DNA of 64,000 nt from Arthrobacter sp. MYb213 (GCF_002979915.1 NZ_PCQA01000002.1:186001-250000), one strand, 5' to 3'; counted from the stretch's first letter, positions 45,973-55,342 are shown. Notes: generated by a model from the letters alone, not told the origin. Program-made: numbers and translations.

Positions 45973-47134
45973 CTCTCTCACTGGCGGGGATATTGCCCGC
46001 GGTCTTGATGGTGCACTACGTAACGACTGGCCGATCAGACGTTCAAGCGAAATTTTTGAACTTCGATATGGGAAGGCACTGGTTGCTTCGGTTCGTCGGG
46101 CCGGTGATGTACCTGTTTACGGCACAAATGGACAAACGGGCACTCATGATGAGCGGTTGTTCACCGGGCCTGGCGTTATCGTCGGGCGAAAGGGAGCCGG
46201 ACACCTTGGTGTCCACTGGAGTGACAAGGACTTCTGGGTCATCGACACGGCGTACTCGCTTGTCCCTTCAGAAGATGTGGACCTGAGGTTCGCTTATTAT
46301 CTCGTCAAATATGTGGGGCTAAACCATCTCAAACACGGCACCTCGAATCCGTCGCTGACACGGGATGCTTTCGGTCACCAATATTTCCCTGTGCCACCTA
46401 GACCGGAGCAGCGCGCTATTGCCGCGACGCTCGGTGCGCTCGACGACAAGATCGAGTCGAACCGAAGAGCCATCGATTACGCGCAGCGCATTGCTGCGTC
46501 GGTGTTTCAAAGCTGGAGAAAAGAAGCCCCAGTTAAGGAGACAACGACCTTCGGGGCGTACACAGAGGTCTTTGGTGGATCGACCCCAAAGACAAGTGTT
46601 CCCAATTACTGGGGCGGCGAGCTCGCGTGGACAACACCTACAGACGTCACTGGGCTGGAATCACCCTATTTGTTCGCGACCTCTCGAACAATTACTGAGG
46701 CTGGGCTGCAAAGCTGCACAACTCTCATGCACCCCGCAGGAACGATATTCATGACCTCGCGTGCAACCATCGGCGCCTTCGCGATCAACCAAATTCCTGC
46801 GGCTACGAACCAGGGCTTCATCGCCGTGCGCCCAAGACGGGAAGATGACCGATGGTTTCTGTTCGAAGAGATGCGGTCAAGAGTCGAGGAATTCATCTAC
46901 AACGCCAATGGCAGCACGTTCCTTGAAATCAGTCGCGGCAGTTTCAAGGAGCTACCACTCAATGTTCCTCACCCTGATGCAATCGCTCAGCTAGATCGGA
47001 GTCTGGAGCCGCTTCACGCCAAGGCTTCGCAGCTCGAAATGGAAGCACAACGCCTTACGGCTCTCCGCGACACACTCCTTCCCGAGTTGCTCACAGGCCG
47101 AATCCACGTGCCTGTCGAGGAGCACACCGCATGA
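45962..47134 (+). CDS. hsdS: Type I restriction-modification system, specificity subunit
   Basis: The 390-residue DNA-recognition subunit. It begins MSASSLTGGDIARGLDGALR within the end of hsdM. Two target-recognition domains are separated by the central conserved helix at about residues 145-185 (PPRPEQRAIAATLGALDDKI, ESNRRAIDYAQRIAASVFQS). The second conserved helix at the C-terminus is AQLDRSLEPLHAKASQLEME with LTALRDTLLPELLTGRI. Both domains look complete, so a bipartite target is expected; the sequence recognised cannot be deduced. The stop overlaps the next gene by 4 bases (ATGA). Confidence 0.93.
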   Translation: MSASSLTGGDIARGLDGALRNDWPIRRSSEIFELRYGKALVASVRRAGDVPVYGTNGQTGTHDERLFTGPGVIVGRKGAGHLGVHWSDKDFWVIDTAYSLVPSEDVDLRFAYYLVKYVGLNHLKHGTSNPSLTRDAFGHQYFPVPPRPEQRAIAATLGALDDKIESNRRAIDYAQRIAASVFQSWRKEAPVKETTTFGAYTEVFGGSTPKTSVPNYWGGELAWTTPTDVTGLESPYLFATSRTITEAGLQSCTTLMHPAGTIFMTSRATIGAFAINQIPAATNQGFIAVRPRREDDRWFLFEEMRSRVEEFIYNANGSTFLEISRGSFKELPLNVPHPDAIAQLDRSLEPLHAKASQLEMEAQRLTALRDTLLPELLTGRIHVPVEEHTA

Positions 47135-48870
47135 TCGAGTGGCCGACTACGCTCCTAACAGCGGCCATTTGCACCGTCCTATGTGCGTTGCTGATCGCTG
47201 CTGTAGCTCGAATCGCGAGTAAGGCGAAGATTTCGCAAGAGAACGAACCGTGGCTACTCCGTGCACCGCTGTTGCCACTGGTACTTGCGGTAATATTCGG
47301 GCTCGTCGGCCTCTATTCTTTGCTTCTCCTAGTGGCCTTTAATGCTAAAGATTTTTCTCTCCCCGCCACGGCGAATGTGGCGAATCCAGTTCTTGTAGCA
47401 GCAACCTTGATCGCGGGTGCGCTCACTGCGGCCTACGCTGTTTTAAGGCTCCGTGCGCACCTTTTAGCAGAGGCGCGCGGCAAACTCGATGCGGGTGAAG
47501 GGGAAAGAGCTGCACAGAAGCATCAAACCGACCATGAATCGGCCCTGATCGATCGATTCTTCAAGGCTGTTAGCCTGCTGGCCGATGATCATTCAATCTC
47601 AAGGATCGCTGGCTCACATCTGGTGCTTGTCCTCGGTGATGAATGGAAGAACGGCACGCAACGCTGCTTTGATGTCCTAGTTTCGCATCTTCGTGGACTC
47701 CATGAGAAAACTGATTTTGACGATCCTGCGGCGTCGAGTGCACGCGGGGTTCGGGAGGAAGTTCGACTGATCACTGCGGAACTGCTACGACGACTATCTT
47801 CCCAGAATCCCGGGTGGAATATTCGCTCTGGTGATTTCCAAGGGGTCGTTCTCGGCGACGCGGACTTTTCCGGCGTCTCTGGGCTCAGCGCGCTGGATCT
47901 GAGCCACTCACGAATCTTGGGTGACCTGCGCCTCCCTGTCGGCGTCACCGAAGGGCCCATGAAGCTACTGCAGGTGACTTGTGATGGTGACGTAGAGATT
48001 CAGTGGACTCCTTCTTGGTCTGAGCTGAACATGACTGCGATGGTTGTTGCCGGTACCGTTTCACTCACAGGAGAGAAGTTGGGAGGCGCGCTAACCGCTC
48101 AGCAATTGCACATCAGCGGAGACTTGGTACTTGGTTTCGAGGAGTTCCAAGGTGATCTGCTACTAGATGGTTCGGAGGTTCAGGGAGAGATCCACGTCGG
48201 ATCTCAGACATTGCACTCCAGGTTCGGGACCGGGGATGAGCGGATTTCATTGTCTCTCGCTGACTCATCGTTTGGCACTTTTATACTGCGGAACTCGGCC
48301 TGGGGCCCCCTACTCAATCTGTCGGGCGCTAGCGGTGCCGTAGACCTATCCGACTCCCGGTTTCCTTTCGAGGTTACAGCGAATCAACTCGATGCCAGCG
48401 CTGGTCTGAACCTGATCCGCGCACGGTTTGACGACGCATTTGTCCTCGACAGAGCAAGCCTCGCTGAGGAGATTAAGACCGAGGGACTCCAGCTCTCGGC
48501 GCTCGCGCGAAATGCGATCGAATCTTCCGACTTCGCGCTTCGGGATCGATTTATCGCACCGCCTGAAAAGATCGTGATTCAAGACGTTGATGCGTCCGGC
48601 TTCAACTGGATGTCTGCCGTGGAACTCGTACGGGATAACATCAGTGCCGAGTTCATATCTCACATCGAGGAGAGGATGACGGCAATCGCGAAGGACCTGC
48701 CGCTCGACTGGCAGAACAGAGAGACCTTTACATCCTTGGTGATGAGAGAAGTTTCGAGGGCCGCGGCACAAGCAGATGCGCCGGATACCGATACGCAGCT
48801 CGTCAAGAATGCGTTGCGTTTGTCACTGCGACTGGTTAGCGCGGCAGAGGAGCATCTTGAGCAACTTTAA
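47131..48870 (+). CDS. Membrane-anchored pentapeptide-like protein inside the hsd operon
   Basis: A 579-residue protein of unknown function. Three hydrophobic spans lie at about residues 6-29, 47-70 and 85-107. A basic/acidic helical linker with RFFKAVSLLADDHSISRIAG and SHLVLVLGDEWKNG follows (similar to the 'SKxxEVRLGGIYAL' region that precedes many pentapeptide-repeat domains). A long beta-helix-like part at about residues 235-430 comes next, with degenerate A(D/N)LSxx units: VVLGDADFSGVSGLSALDLS, HSRILGDLRLP, GDLLLDGSEVQGEIHVGS, GAVDLSDSRF. An alpha-helical C-terminus ends the protein. Its gene overlaps hsdS by 4 bases and hsdR by 14, so it is an integral operon member. It may tether or regulate the R-M complex at the membrane, or mimic DNA as some pentapeptide proteins do. 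Confidence 0.75.
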   Translation: MIEWPTTLLTAAICTVLCALLIAAVARIASKAKISQENEPWLLRAPLLPLVLAVIFGLVGLYSLLLLVAFNAKDFSLPATANVANPVLVAATLIAGALTAAYAVLRLRAHLLAEARGKLDAGEGERAAQKHQTDHESALIDRFFKAVSLLADDHSISRIAGSHLVLVLGDEWKNGTQRCFDVLVSHLRGLHEKTDFDDPAASSARGVREEVRLITAELLRRLSSQNPGWNIRSGDFQGVVLGDADFSGVSGLSALDLSHSRILGDLRLPVGVTEGPMKLLQVTCDGDVEIQWTPSWSELNMTAMVVAGTVSLTGEKLGGALTAQQLHISGDLVLGFEEFQGDLLLDGSEVQGEIHVGSQTLHSRFGTGDERISLSLADSSFGTFILRNSAWGPLLNLSGASGAVDLSDSRFPFEVTANQLDASAGLNLIRARFDDAFVLDRASLAEEIKTEGLQLSALARNAIESSDFALRDRFIAPPEKIVIQDVDASGFNWMSAVELVRDNISAEFISHIEERMTAIAKDLPLDWQNRETFTSLVMREVSRAAAQADAPDTDTQLVKNALRLSLRLVSAAEEHLEQL

Positions 48871-51800
48871 TGAGAACATCGTCGAGCAGGCAGCCCTGGA
48901 GTTCTTAGCTGAGCTCGGCTATCACCGCCTGTACGGACCCGAGATCGCTCCTGGTGAACTCTCGTCGGAGCGAGATTCGTACGCGGACGTGGTGCTCTGG
49001 GGGCGTCTGTGTGACGCCATTCGCCGCATCAATCCGGGTGTGGCTCCGGGGTTCGTCGATGCGGCAGTGAAGCAAGTTCGCCGTGCCGAGTCGCAGAGTA
49101 CGATCGACGAGAACGCTCGTCTGTACAAACTGGTCACCGAAGGCGTTCCTGTGGAGCATCGTGGCGAGGACGGTCTACTGCGCACGTCTCGACTCTGGCT
49201 GGTGGATTTTGAGAACCCGGCGAGCAATCACTGGGTCGCAGTCAACCAGTTCACGATCGTGGAGAACGGCAAGAATCGTCGTCCGGACATACTTGTGATG
49301 GTTAACGGCCTCCCGCTGGCGCTGCTGGAACTGAAGAACCCCGCAGTCGAGCACGCGACATTGAAGTCGGCGTGGAACCAGGTGCAGACCTATCGGCATG
49401 ACATCCCCTCGGTGTTCGTGCACAACGCGGTCACGGTTATCTCCGATGGCACGTCTGCAGCAATGAGCAGCTACTCGGGCGCATTCGAGCACTACGCGCC
49501 GTGGAAGACGATCGAGGGCCGTGAGGTTGTTAACAACCGTCCGGCGCTTGAGGTGCTGCTCAAGGGCGTGTTCGAACCGAAGCGGTTCCTAGACCTGGTG
49601 AAGAACTTCATCGTGTTCAGCGATGAGACCGTCACCGAGAAGTCGTCAGGTCAGCCGACTAGGGCGCTCGTGAAGCGAGTGGCGAAGTATCACCAGTACT
49701 GGGCAGTTAACGCCGCTGTCGAGTCGACTGTGGTGGCGTCGCGACCAGCGGGCGACCGGCGTGGTGGCGTCGTATGGCACACACAGGGCTCGGGCAAAAG
49801 CTTCGAGATGGTGTTCTACGCAGCGAAGATCATGCGCGACCCGCGCATGGCAAATCCGACATTAGTGTTCATCACTGACCGGAACGACCTCGACGACCAG
49901 CTATTCGGGGAGACGTTCGCTCCTGCTCGTAACCTGCCGGAGACTCCGGTGCAGGCGTCGACACGCTCCGATCTACGAGCAAAGCTGAGGCGGGCCTCTG
50001 GCGGAATTGTTTTCACGACATTGCAGAAGTTCGCTCCCGGTGAGGACGGCGACAGCAACCCAGTGCTCACCGATCGACGGAACGTCATCGTCATCGCCGA
50101 CGAGGCACACCGCAGCCACTACGGATTCAGCGAGACCCTCGACCGGCATGGCCGCCTCAAAGCGGGATTCGCCAAGCACATGCGTGATGCGCTGCCAGGT
50201 GCGACTTACCTTGGATTCACAGGCACTCCGATCGAGTCGAACGACAAGTCGACACGGTCAGTGTTCGGTGACTACGTGGACGTCTACGACCTCACCAGGG
50301 CGGTCGAGGACGGCGCGACGGTCAAGATCTTCTACGAGTCCAGGCTGGCGAAGATCGACCTGTCTGATGCGGATCTCGCGACGCTCGACGAGCTGGCCGA
50401 GGAGATCACCGAGACGGTCGAAGAAGATACTGCCACGTCCGCGAAGTCCCGATGGTCGCGACTGGAGGCAATCGTCGGTGCCGAGTCGCGCCTGGACCTG
50501 GTGGCTCAAGACATCGTCGAGCACTGGGAGAAGCGGCGCGAGTCACTGTTCGGCAAGGGCATGATCGTGACGATGAGCCGTCGAATCGCGGTGCGTCTCT
50601 ACGAAAAGATCGTCGCGTTGCGTCCCGACTGGCACTCGGACGATCCGGCCAAGGGCAAGATGAAGGTCGTCATGACGGGGTCTGCTGCTGATCCTGCAGA
50701 GTTCCAGCCGCATATCCATTCCAAGGACGTGCGTAAAAATATCAAGCTGCGAGCGAAGAATGCCCATGACGAGATGGAGCTGGTTATCGTACGTGACATG
50801 TGGTTGACGGGCTTCGATGCCCCGTCGATGCACACGATGTACGTTGACAAGACCATGCAGGGCGCAGGACTTATGCAGGCCATTACCCGTGTGAACAGGA
50901 CGTTCCGCGACAAGCCCGGCGGACTCATCGTCGACTACATCGGCGTGTTCGCGAACCTCCAAACAGCGCTGTCGGACTACTCACCGACTGATCGTGATCA
51001 GGCGGGTGTGCCGATCGGCGAGATGGTCCAGGTCATGCTGGAAAAGCACGACATCGTTCGTGGGCTGCTGCATGGGGTGGAGTACGACTCTTCGCCTGAC
51101 CTCTCGGCGTCACAGCGTCTGGCCGAGTATGCGATGGTGCTCGACTTCGTCATGGCAGACCCAGACCGCAAATCGCGGTTCAACGACCAAGTGCTGGCGC
51201 TGGCCAAGATCTTCGCTCTGACGGGTGCTCGCGATGAGGCAGCGGCAATCAGAAATGACGTGCGCCTCTTCACTGACGTGCGGGCGGCAATCCTGAAGAT
51301 CCAGAGCCCCGACTCCGGGCGTGGTGGGTCCGGCGCGGTGGAGATCGACACGGCACTAGGGCAGTTGCTCAATGAGGCCGTCACGGCAGACCAGGTTGTG
51401 GACGTGTACAAGATAGCCGGAGTGGAGACACCGGAGATCTCGCTCCTCAGCGATGAGTTCCTGGACTCGCTCGCCCAGAAGGAGAAGCCGAACCTTCAGA
51501 TGGGTCTACTGCGGCGGCTGCTGAACGACCAGATCCGTACTGTACAGCGTAAGAACGTTGTCCAAGGTCGGAAGTTCTCGGAGATGCTCGACGAGGCAGT
51601 CAATCGCTACACCAACCGGTCCCTCTCGACGGCGGAGATCATCGCGGAGCTGGTCAAGCTTGCCAAGGAGATACGAGACGCCCAACAGCGTTACGCGGAA
51701 CTTGGGCTGCGAGAGGATGAGGTCGCGTTCTACGACGCAGTGGTACAAAACGACTCCGCTGCGCTGGAGCTCGGTGATGAGACGTTGAAGGCGATCGCTC

Positions 51801-51991
51801 AGGATCTGGTGAAGTCGGTGCGGCAGTCAGCGACGATCGACTGGAACCTGAAGGAGTCTGTCTTGGCGACGATGCGCTCGAAGGTCCGCCGCATCCTCGC
51901 CAAGTACGACTATCCGCCCGACGCTGAAGCCAAGGCAATCGAGCTCGTGCTTGAGCAAGCGGAACTGTTCGCGGGAGAGACATCGAACTAA
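48857..51991 (+). CDS. hsdR: Type I restriction-modification system, restriction subunit
   Basis: The 1044-residue translocase-nuclease subunit. The N-terminal PD-(D/E)xK nuclease reads NRRPDILVMVNGLPLALLEL with Glu158 and Lys160 in the ELK motif. SF2 helicase motor: Walker A WHTQGSGKSFEMV (Lys314), DEAH box at Asp415 (VIADEAHRSHYG), motif III LGFTGTPIES, motif V/VI VRDMWLTGFDAPSMHTMYVD and LMQAITRVNRTFRDKPGGLI. The C-terminal helical region contacts HsdM. The start is TTG 48857, with GAGGAG four bases upstream, giving MSNFNENIVEQAALEFLAEL; an ATG at 48776 would overlap the preceding gene by 95 bases. All catalytic motifs are intact. Confidence 0.94.
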   Translation: MSNFNENIVEQAALEFLAELGYHRLYGPEIAPGELSSERDSYADVVLWGRLCDAIRRINPGVAPGFVDAAVKQVRRAESQSTIDENARLYKLVTEGVPVEHRGEDGLLRTSRLWLVDFENPASNHWVAVNQFTIVENGKNRRPDILVMVNGLPLALLELKNPAVEHATLKSAWNQVQTYRHDIPSVFVHNAVTVISDGTSAAMSSYSGAFEHYAPWKTIEGREVVNNRPALEVLLKGVFEPKRFLDLVKNFIVFSDETVTEKSSGQPTRALVKRVAKYHQYWAVNAAVESTVVASRPAGDRRGGVVWHTQGSGKSFEMVFYAAKIMRDPRMANPTLVFITDRNDLDDQLFGETFAPARNLPETPVQASTRSDLRAKLRRASGGIVFTTLQKFAPGEDGDSNPVLTDRRNVIVIADEAHRSHYGFSETLDRHGRLKAGFAKHMRDALPGATYLGFTGTPIESNDKSTRSVFGDYVDVYDLTRAVEDGATVKIFYESRLAKIDLSDADLATLDELAEEITETVEEDTATSAKSRWSRLEAIVGAESRLDLVAQDIVEHWEKRRESLFGKGMIVTMSRRIAVRLYEKIVALRPDWHSDDPAKGKMKVVMTGSAADPAEFQPHIHSKDVRKNIKLRAKNAHDEMELVIVRDMWLTGFDAPSMHTMYVDKTMQGAGLMQAITRVNRTFRDKPGGLIVDYIGVFANLQTALSDYSPTDRDQAGVPIGEMVQVMLEKHDIVRGLLHGVEYDSSPDLSASQRLAEYAMVLDFVMADPDRKSRFNDQVLALAKIFALTGARDEAAAIRNDVRLFTDVRAAILKIQSPDSGRGGSGAVEIDTALGQLLNEAVTADQVVDVYKIAGVETPEISLLSDEFLDSLAQKEKPNLQMGLLRRLLNDQIRTVQRKNVVQGRKFSEMLDEAVNRYTNRSLSTAEIIAELVKLAKEIRDAQQRYAELGLREDEVAFYDAVVQNDSAALELGDETLKAIAQDLVKSVRQSATIDWNLKESVLATMRSKVRRILAKYDYPPDAEAKAIELVLEQAELFAGETSN

Positions 51992-52097
51992 GTCCTATGC
52001 ATGCCGACGCATAGCCATGCTCGATGACTTGCGCAAAAACTCTTACAGTCAAAACAGATACCTGGATCATCTAGGCCGCGCAACATGCTGCAGACGA

Positions 52098-52970
52098 TCA
52101 GCAAATAGGCCTCACCGTACTAAGGGGGGACCCTCCGATTCCGGCCAGCAGGTCTGCGCGGTGTTCGGTGGGAATGAATTCAAGGGCGGCGTAAAGTGCA
52201 TCTGCACCGGCCTTGAAGAATTTCCAACCTTCCGGTGACTTCCGCCCCAGCATGACGGCACCGACCGTTCCGGTGTCATAGCTCGGGGTGGCCAGCGAGG
52301 CCATGAGCATGTCACACATGCCCTTGGTGGTGAAGGTTCCGGCAATCCACGCGGCGTGCTCGGCGCTAATGATTCCGCTGTGCCGGTAACCCTCGATCAT
52401 GTCGGCCAGCGTACCGCGTGCCACAGTGAGGGTTTCCTCGTCCGTGCAGTCCATTGTCAGGGCTTCACGGGTGAACCGTGCCAGCGCTTCGTTGGCCGGG
52501 TTCGTGCACGCCGGAATGTCGGCGGCGAGCTTGGCGCTCTGGGTGGTGGCCATCATCAGGGCCAGCGCCGCGTTTGAGGTGGCGACGGTGGAGGATTTCA
52601 CCGAGTCGGTTGAATCTCCGTCGTAGTCCATCAGGTGTCCCCCGGTGACCAGAATGGCCGAACGGATGGGGCACCCGGCGTGGGCGAGGGTGTCACCCAG
52701 TGCGCGGTACTGCGCGGCGGTCATTGCCTGCTCGTCCTCGAAACTGATCAGGATGACGCCGTTGGCGTCGGTGACGCGGTGCACGTAGTTGGTGAGTGCC
52801 TGCGCCCATTGATCGGCGGGGGCTTCGGGGCTGGCGTCGGCGCGAAGCGTGGCAATCAACCCGGCTTCGTTCGTCAGCAACAGTGCCACCGATGAGGTGG
52901 GCACAAAGCCGATGCCGTTAACGGCAATGGCCACTACATCGGCCATGCTGGTTGCGCTGATGAGGTTCAT
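52098..52970 (-). CDS. DUF4192 protein, C-terminus probably clipped
   Basis: A 290-residue protein. The N-terminus MNLISATSMADVVAIAVNGI then GFVPTSSVALLLTNEAGLIA matches DUF4192 (the GFxPxxSxVLL motif), common on actinobacterial plasmids and integrative elements; function unknown. The mid part contains GVILISFEDEQAMTAAQYRA. The C-terminus ends PTEHRADLLAGIGGSPLSTV plus a few residues, with no conserved C-terminal WxxWxxG-type region that I would expect, so the 3' end was probably cut at the junction next to hsdR (about 52140). ATG 52970 is used; the frame is open to 53366, but that part is the shared leader and not coding. Convergent with hsdR. Confidence 0.75.
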   Translation of the reverse strand: MNLISATSMADVVAIAVNGIGFVPTSSVALLLTNEAGLIATLRADASPEAPADQWAQALTNYVHRVTDANGVILISFEDEQAMTAAQYRALGDTLAHAGCPIRSAILVTGGHLMDYDGDSTDSVKSSTVATSNAALALMMATTQSAKLAADIPACTNPANEALARFTREALTMDCTDEETLTVARGTLADMIEGYRHSGIISAEHAAWIAGTFTTKGMCDMLMASLATPSYDTGTVGAVMLGRKSPEGWKFFKAGADALYAALEFIPTEHRADLLAGIGGSPLSTVRPIC

Positions 52971-53034
52971 GGTTTTCTCGTTTCGTGGGTGGTGAGGGGA
53001 ATCGCGGAACCAGCCCCGCGCTTGTCTCTCCCCC

Positions 53035-53340
53035 GCATTTTTTGGTTGCTGGCGAAATGACGAAATGAAATGAGCGGACCCGAAACTAAGGAGCATCACC
53101 CGTAGGGCGAGTGGCCGATCTTCTTTGTAAGGAAATAAGCGAAGCGCCGTCAAAGAAGATCGGGTGCTTGGCCTCGAAACGCAGCGAGGGGCTTGTGCCC
53201 TTGGTGTCGGGCCATAGACTCCGAACGACAACAACCAAAAAAGGGGACGGCCGGAACGGCCGGCTACCTGATTCGCCGCCAGGTGAATCAGGTCTACAGT
53301 CGCACCGCTCCAGCGGGGCGTCCTCTTCCCGGGTGCGGGC
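53035..53340 (-). repeat. Leader element B, diverged copy of 34940-35215
   Basis: Same ordered blocks as element A. It also has its own perfect 13-bp stem CCGATCTTCTTTG (53114-53126) with a complement ending about 53162, and a terminator-like hairpin GGCCG-TTCC-GGCCG followed by CCCCTTTTTT on the minus strand, plus a CCTGATTC / GAATCAGG stem further 5' (about 53267-53293). These structures lie between a presumed promoter and the DUF4192 start, a 300-base untranslated leader. The remaining bases up to 53540 hold no gene. Confidence 0.55.
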
Positions 53341-53540
53341 GAGTGCCCGGGGCGCCTGAAAACCACGCCATTCCGCGTTGAGTAAATGATGTATTACTCA
53401 CATGAGTAAATGAGTAAACAGCAAGCGTGAGTAGAAAACCCACTGAGCTTGGCTAAAGAGAACCCCCAAGCAGTTGCGCTTCCCTTGAGTCCTGGGCCGA
53501 TTACGCCGACCTTGAGGTCACGCACTTCCAATAGGGTCCG

Positions 53541-53615
53541 TCATTTGTAGACATTGCCGTTGGCGTGCTGAAGCCCATAGGTGGTGTATCCGATGTCGGA
53601 TCGGTACTTGCTCAT
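53541..53615 (-). CDS. Possible 24-residue small protein
   Basis: ATG at 53615 is preceded by AAGGAGAAA with a nine-base gap, an excellent ribosome binding site. The frame encodes MSKYRSDIGYTTYGLQHANG plus NVYK and ends in TGA at 53541. It has no match that I know. It might be a truncated N-terminus of a longer gene, because the sequence after the stop reads, in another frame, LEVRDLKVGVIGPGLKGSA, like a lost protein. Confidence 0.35.
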   Translation of the reverse strand: MSKYRSDIGYTTYGLQHANGNVYK

Positions 53616-53708
53616 GCTGCGTTTCTCCTTGGGCACGAAAATGCCGCCTGTGGGCGGCGTAGTTTTGGTGTGGGTTGACTGTGACGATTTCTCGTCGCTA
53701 AAGCCGGC

Positions 53709-54707
53709 GTGGATCGGGAACTGTCGTTTGACGTGGGTACGGTGTATCCCATGACGATCTGGCAGACAGCAGTTGGCACTCAGGGCACGCGAGATGATTT
53801 CAAGGCCCTGTACGGCGGTGAGGGCAATTCAGGAATTCAGACCCCATCGAACCGGAACAGCATCCTGGTGTACTCGGACCATTTGGAGGGGAAGAAGTAC
53901 GGATACGATCTGGACGGCTGGAATGAGTCCGGAACGGTTTTCCGCTATACGGGTTAAGGCTCTGAAGGCGACCAGGTCCTCACGTCGAGGAACAGGATTC
54001 TGGCCGAGCAGCGGCAGTCTGGTATCCCCATCAGGCTGTTCGTGGCAGTGGGCAAGGTGCAGAACTCGAACAAGAAGATCCATCGTTACCTTGGTGAATT
54101 TCAGGTTAATGAGAGCAACCCTTATTCGGTGCAGCGAAATGTCGACAGGTTTGGGGTCATGCGCAAGGTTTACGCCTTCAACTTGTGCCCGGTCCACGAG
54201 GTGGAGTTGCGCGACGAGGACTTCGCGCCGGCCCAAGAGGTGGCCGATGCGTCCGCTGGTTACTACGAGGTGGTTCCGTTGGCGCGGACCACTGTCACGA
54301 ACTTCGAACGGTCTTCCGTTGAGGCCGGTGTTGCCGAGAAGCGCGAGGAAGATCTGGTCGAGCGGTTCGAGCAGTACTTGCGCGCCACGGGCCGGGAGGG
54401 TGCTCGATTCAAGATTTATCCGCCAGGTTCGAAGCAGCCGTTGTTCACTGACCTATGCGATATGACCGGCAACGTCTTGTATGAGGCCAAGTCGGGTGCT
54501 GGTCGGGGGTACGTGCGGGAGGCGTTGGGACAGATTTTGGATTGCAGGCGTTTTGTTGACGAGTATGTGCGGTGTCGGGCGCTTCTGCCGGACGAGCCGG
54601 CGCCAGATTTGGTGTCGTTGTTGCTGGCCTATGGTGTCGGGGTTGTGTGGCCGGATAGTGAGAGTGAGTTCGATCTGCGCGAGCCCGATGAGACACCGGC
54701 AACTTAG
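53709..54707 (+). pseudogene. SRA-type modification-dependent restriction nuclease with one nonsense codon
   Basis: A single frame from GTG 53709 to 54707 is interrupted only by TAA at 53955-53957. There FRYTG-stop-GSEGDQ stands where the family has YTGEGxxGD, so GAA became TAA. N-terminal part: VGTVYPMTIWQTAVGTQGTR, YGGEGNSGIQTPSNRNSILV, HLEGKKYGYDLDGWNESG; this is the SRA-like fold of ScoMcrA-type enzymes that bind modified DNA. C-terminal part: a PD-(D/E)xK-like LFTDLCDMTGNVLYEAKSGA and GYVREALGQILDCRRF. Intact members cut methylated or phosphorothioated DNA. Two shorter products may be made, but the whole enzyme is lost unless the stop is read through. It may be recently inactivated, since no other damage is seen. 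Confidence 0.78.
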
Positions 54708-55342
54708 CGTTCATAAGCCACCCCAGGGACTGCGGCGTGTCCCTACATAGTAAGGAACGACGATTGCCTTGCGGCTAGTTACCTACTGCAACTACGTCCC
54801 TTACTTATGGGGCATGGTAGCAAGACGGTGCCATCCCTGAAGTAACAAGGATCCTAGGGTGTCTTGATCGGATGTCTGGCATCCCTTGGGTTGTGAACCT
54901 TTGCGGTAGACGTACCGCTGCTTTGCGAGAGGTCTTGTTACCACGGGAAGTTCCGGTCAATCGCTGATAACGGCACATCTGTCAGGCTAATGGAGACATC
55001 AAAGTCGCCTCACACAACCAGTACCCAGCCAAACAGCCTCACGGAAGCTAAATAGCTGCTCCTCAGCGAGAAATCGGCTGCAGCGGCACCCGATGAATCA
55101 CTAATCCCCAGAGATTCATCCAGTTTCTCGTAGATCTCAAAACAGGTTTCTACTGTGCTGACCAAGAAATAATTTTTCCGATCGCACCTCACAAGGTACA
55201 TCTCTCCGAATTTTCACGAGCGAAATGCAGAATCTGACGTTCAAGAACAAGTACAGCTAGTTTGAGGGGCTTTCAGCGATGCTGTCGGAAGAGACCTCTA
55301 CACTCAACTATTAGAATATAGTTTCTAAGATTGGGTGTTTTT
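54708..55342. other. Gene-free region upstream of umuD
   Basis: No secure gene. AGTAAGGAACG (54749-54759) pairs with CGTCCCTTACT (54795-54805), 10 of 11 positions, enclosing a smaller TTGC/GCAA pair; this 57-base hairpin could be a small RNA or an element end. A minus-strand frame 55010-55201 (63 residues) has GGAGAG too close to its ATG and no recognised family. The umuD operator is at 55311-55328. Confidence 0.35.
55311..55328 (+). promoter_or_regulatory. Palindrome in the umuD promoter
   Basis: TTAGAA-N6-TTCTAA, a perfect 6-bp dyad; within it AACTAT/ATAGTT (55307-55324) forms an overlapping second dyad. It lies 14 bases upstream of the umuD ATG. It is not the usual actinobacterial LexA box (GAAC-N4-GTTC), so a different repressor may act here. 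Confidence 0.5.

Noticed and set aside
48776-48856. Longer hsdR start at 48776
   Set aside because: It would overlap the preceding gene by 95 bases and adds an Arg/Cys-rich tail; TTG 48857 has GAGGAG upstream.
52971-53366. Extended N-terminus of the DUF4192 protein (about 130 residues)
   Set aside because: The added part is Arg/Pro-rich, lacks a family match and is the translated shared leader; ATG 52970 begins at the conserved domain.
55010-55201. 63-residue minus-strand frame upstream of umuD
   Set aside because: The GGAGAG lies directly against its ATG, too close to act, and the protein is not recognisable.
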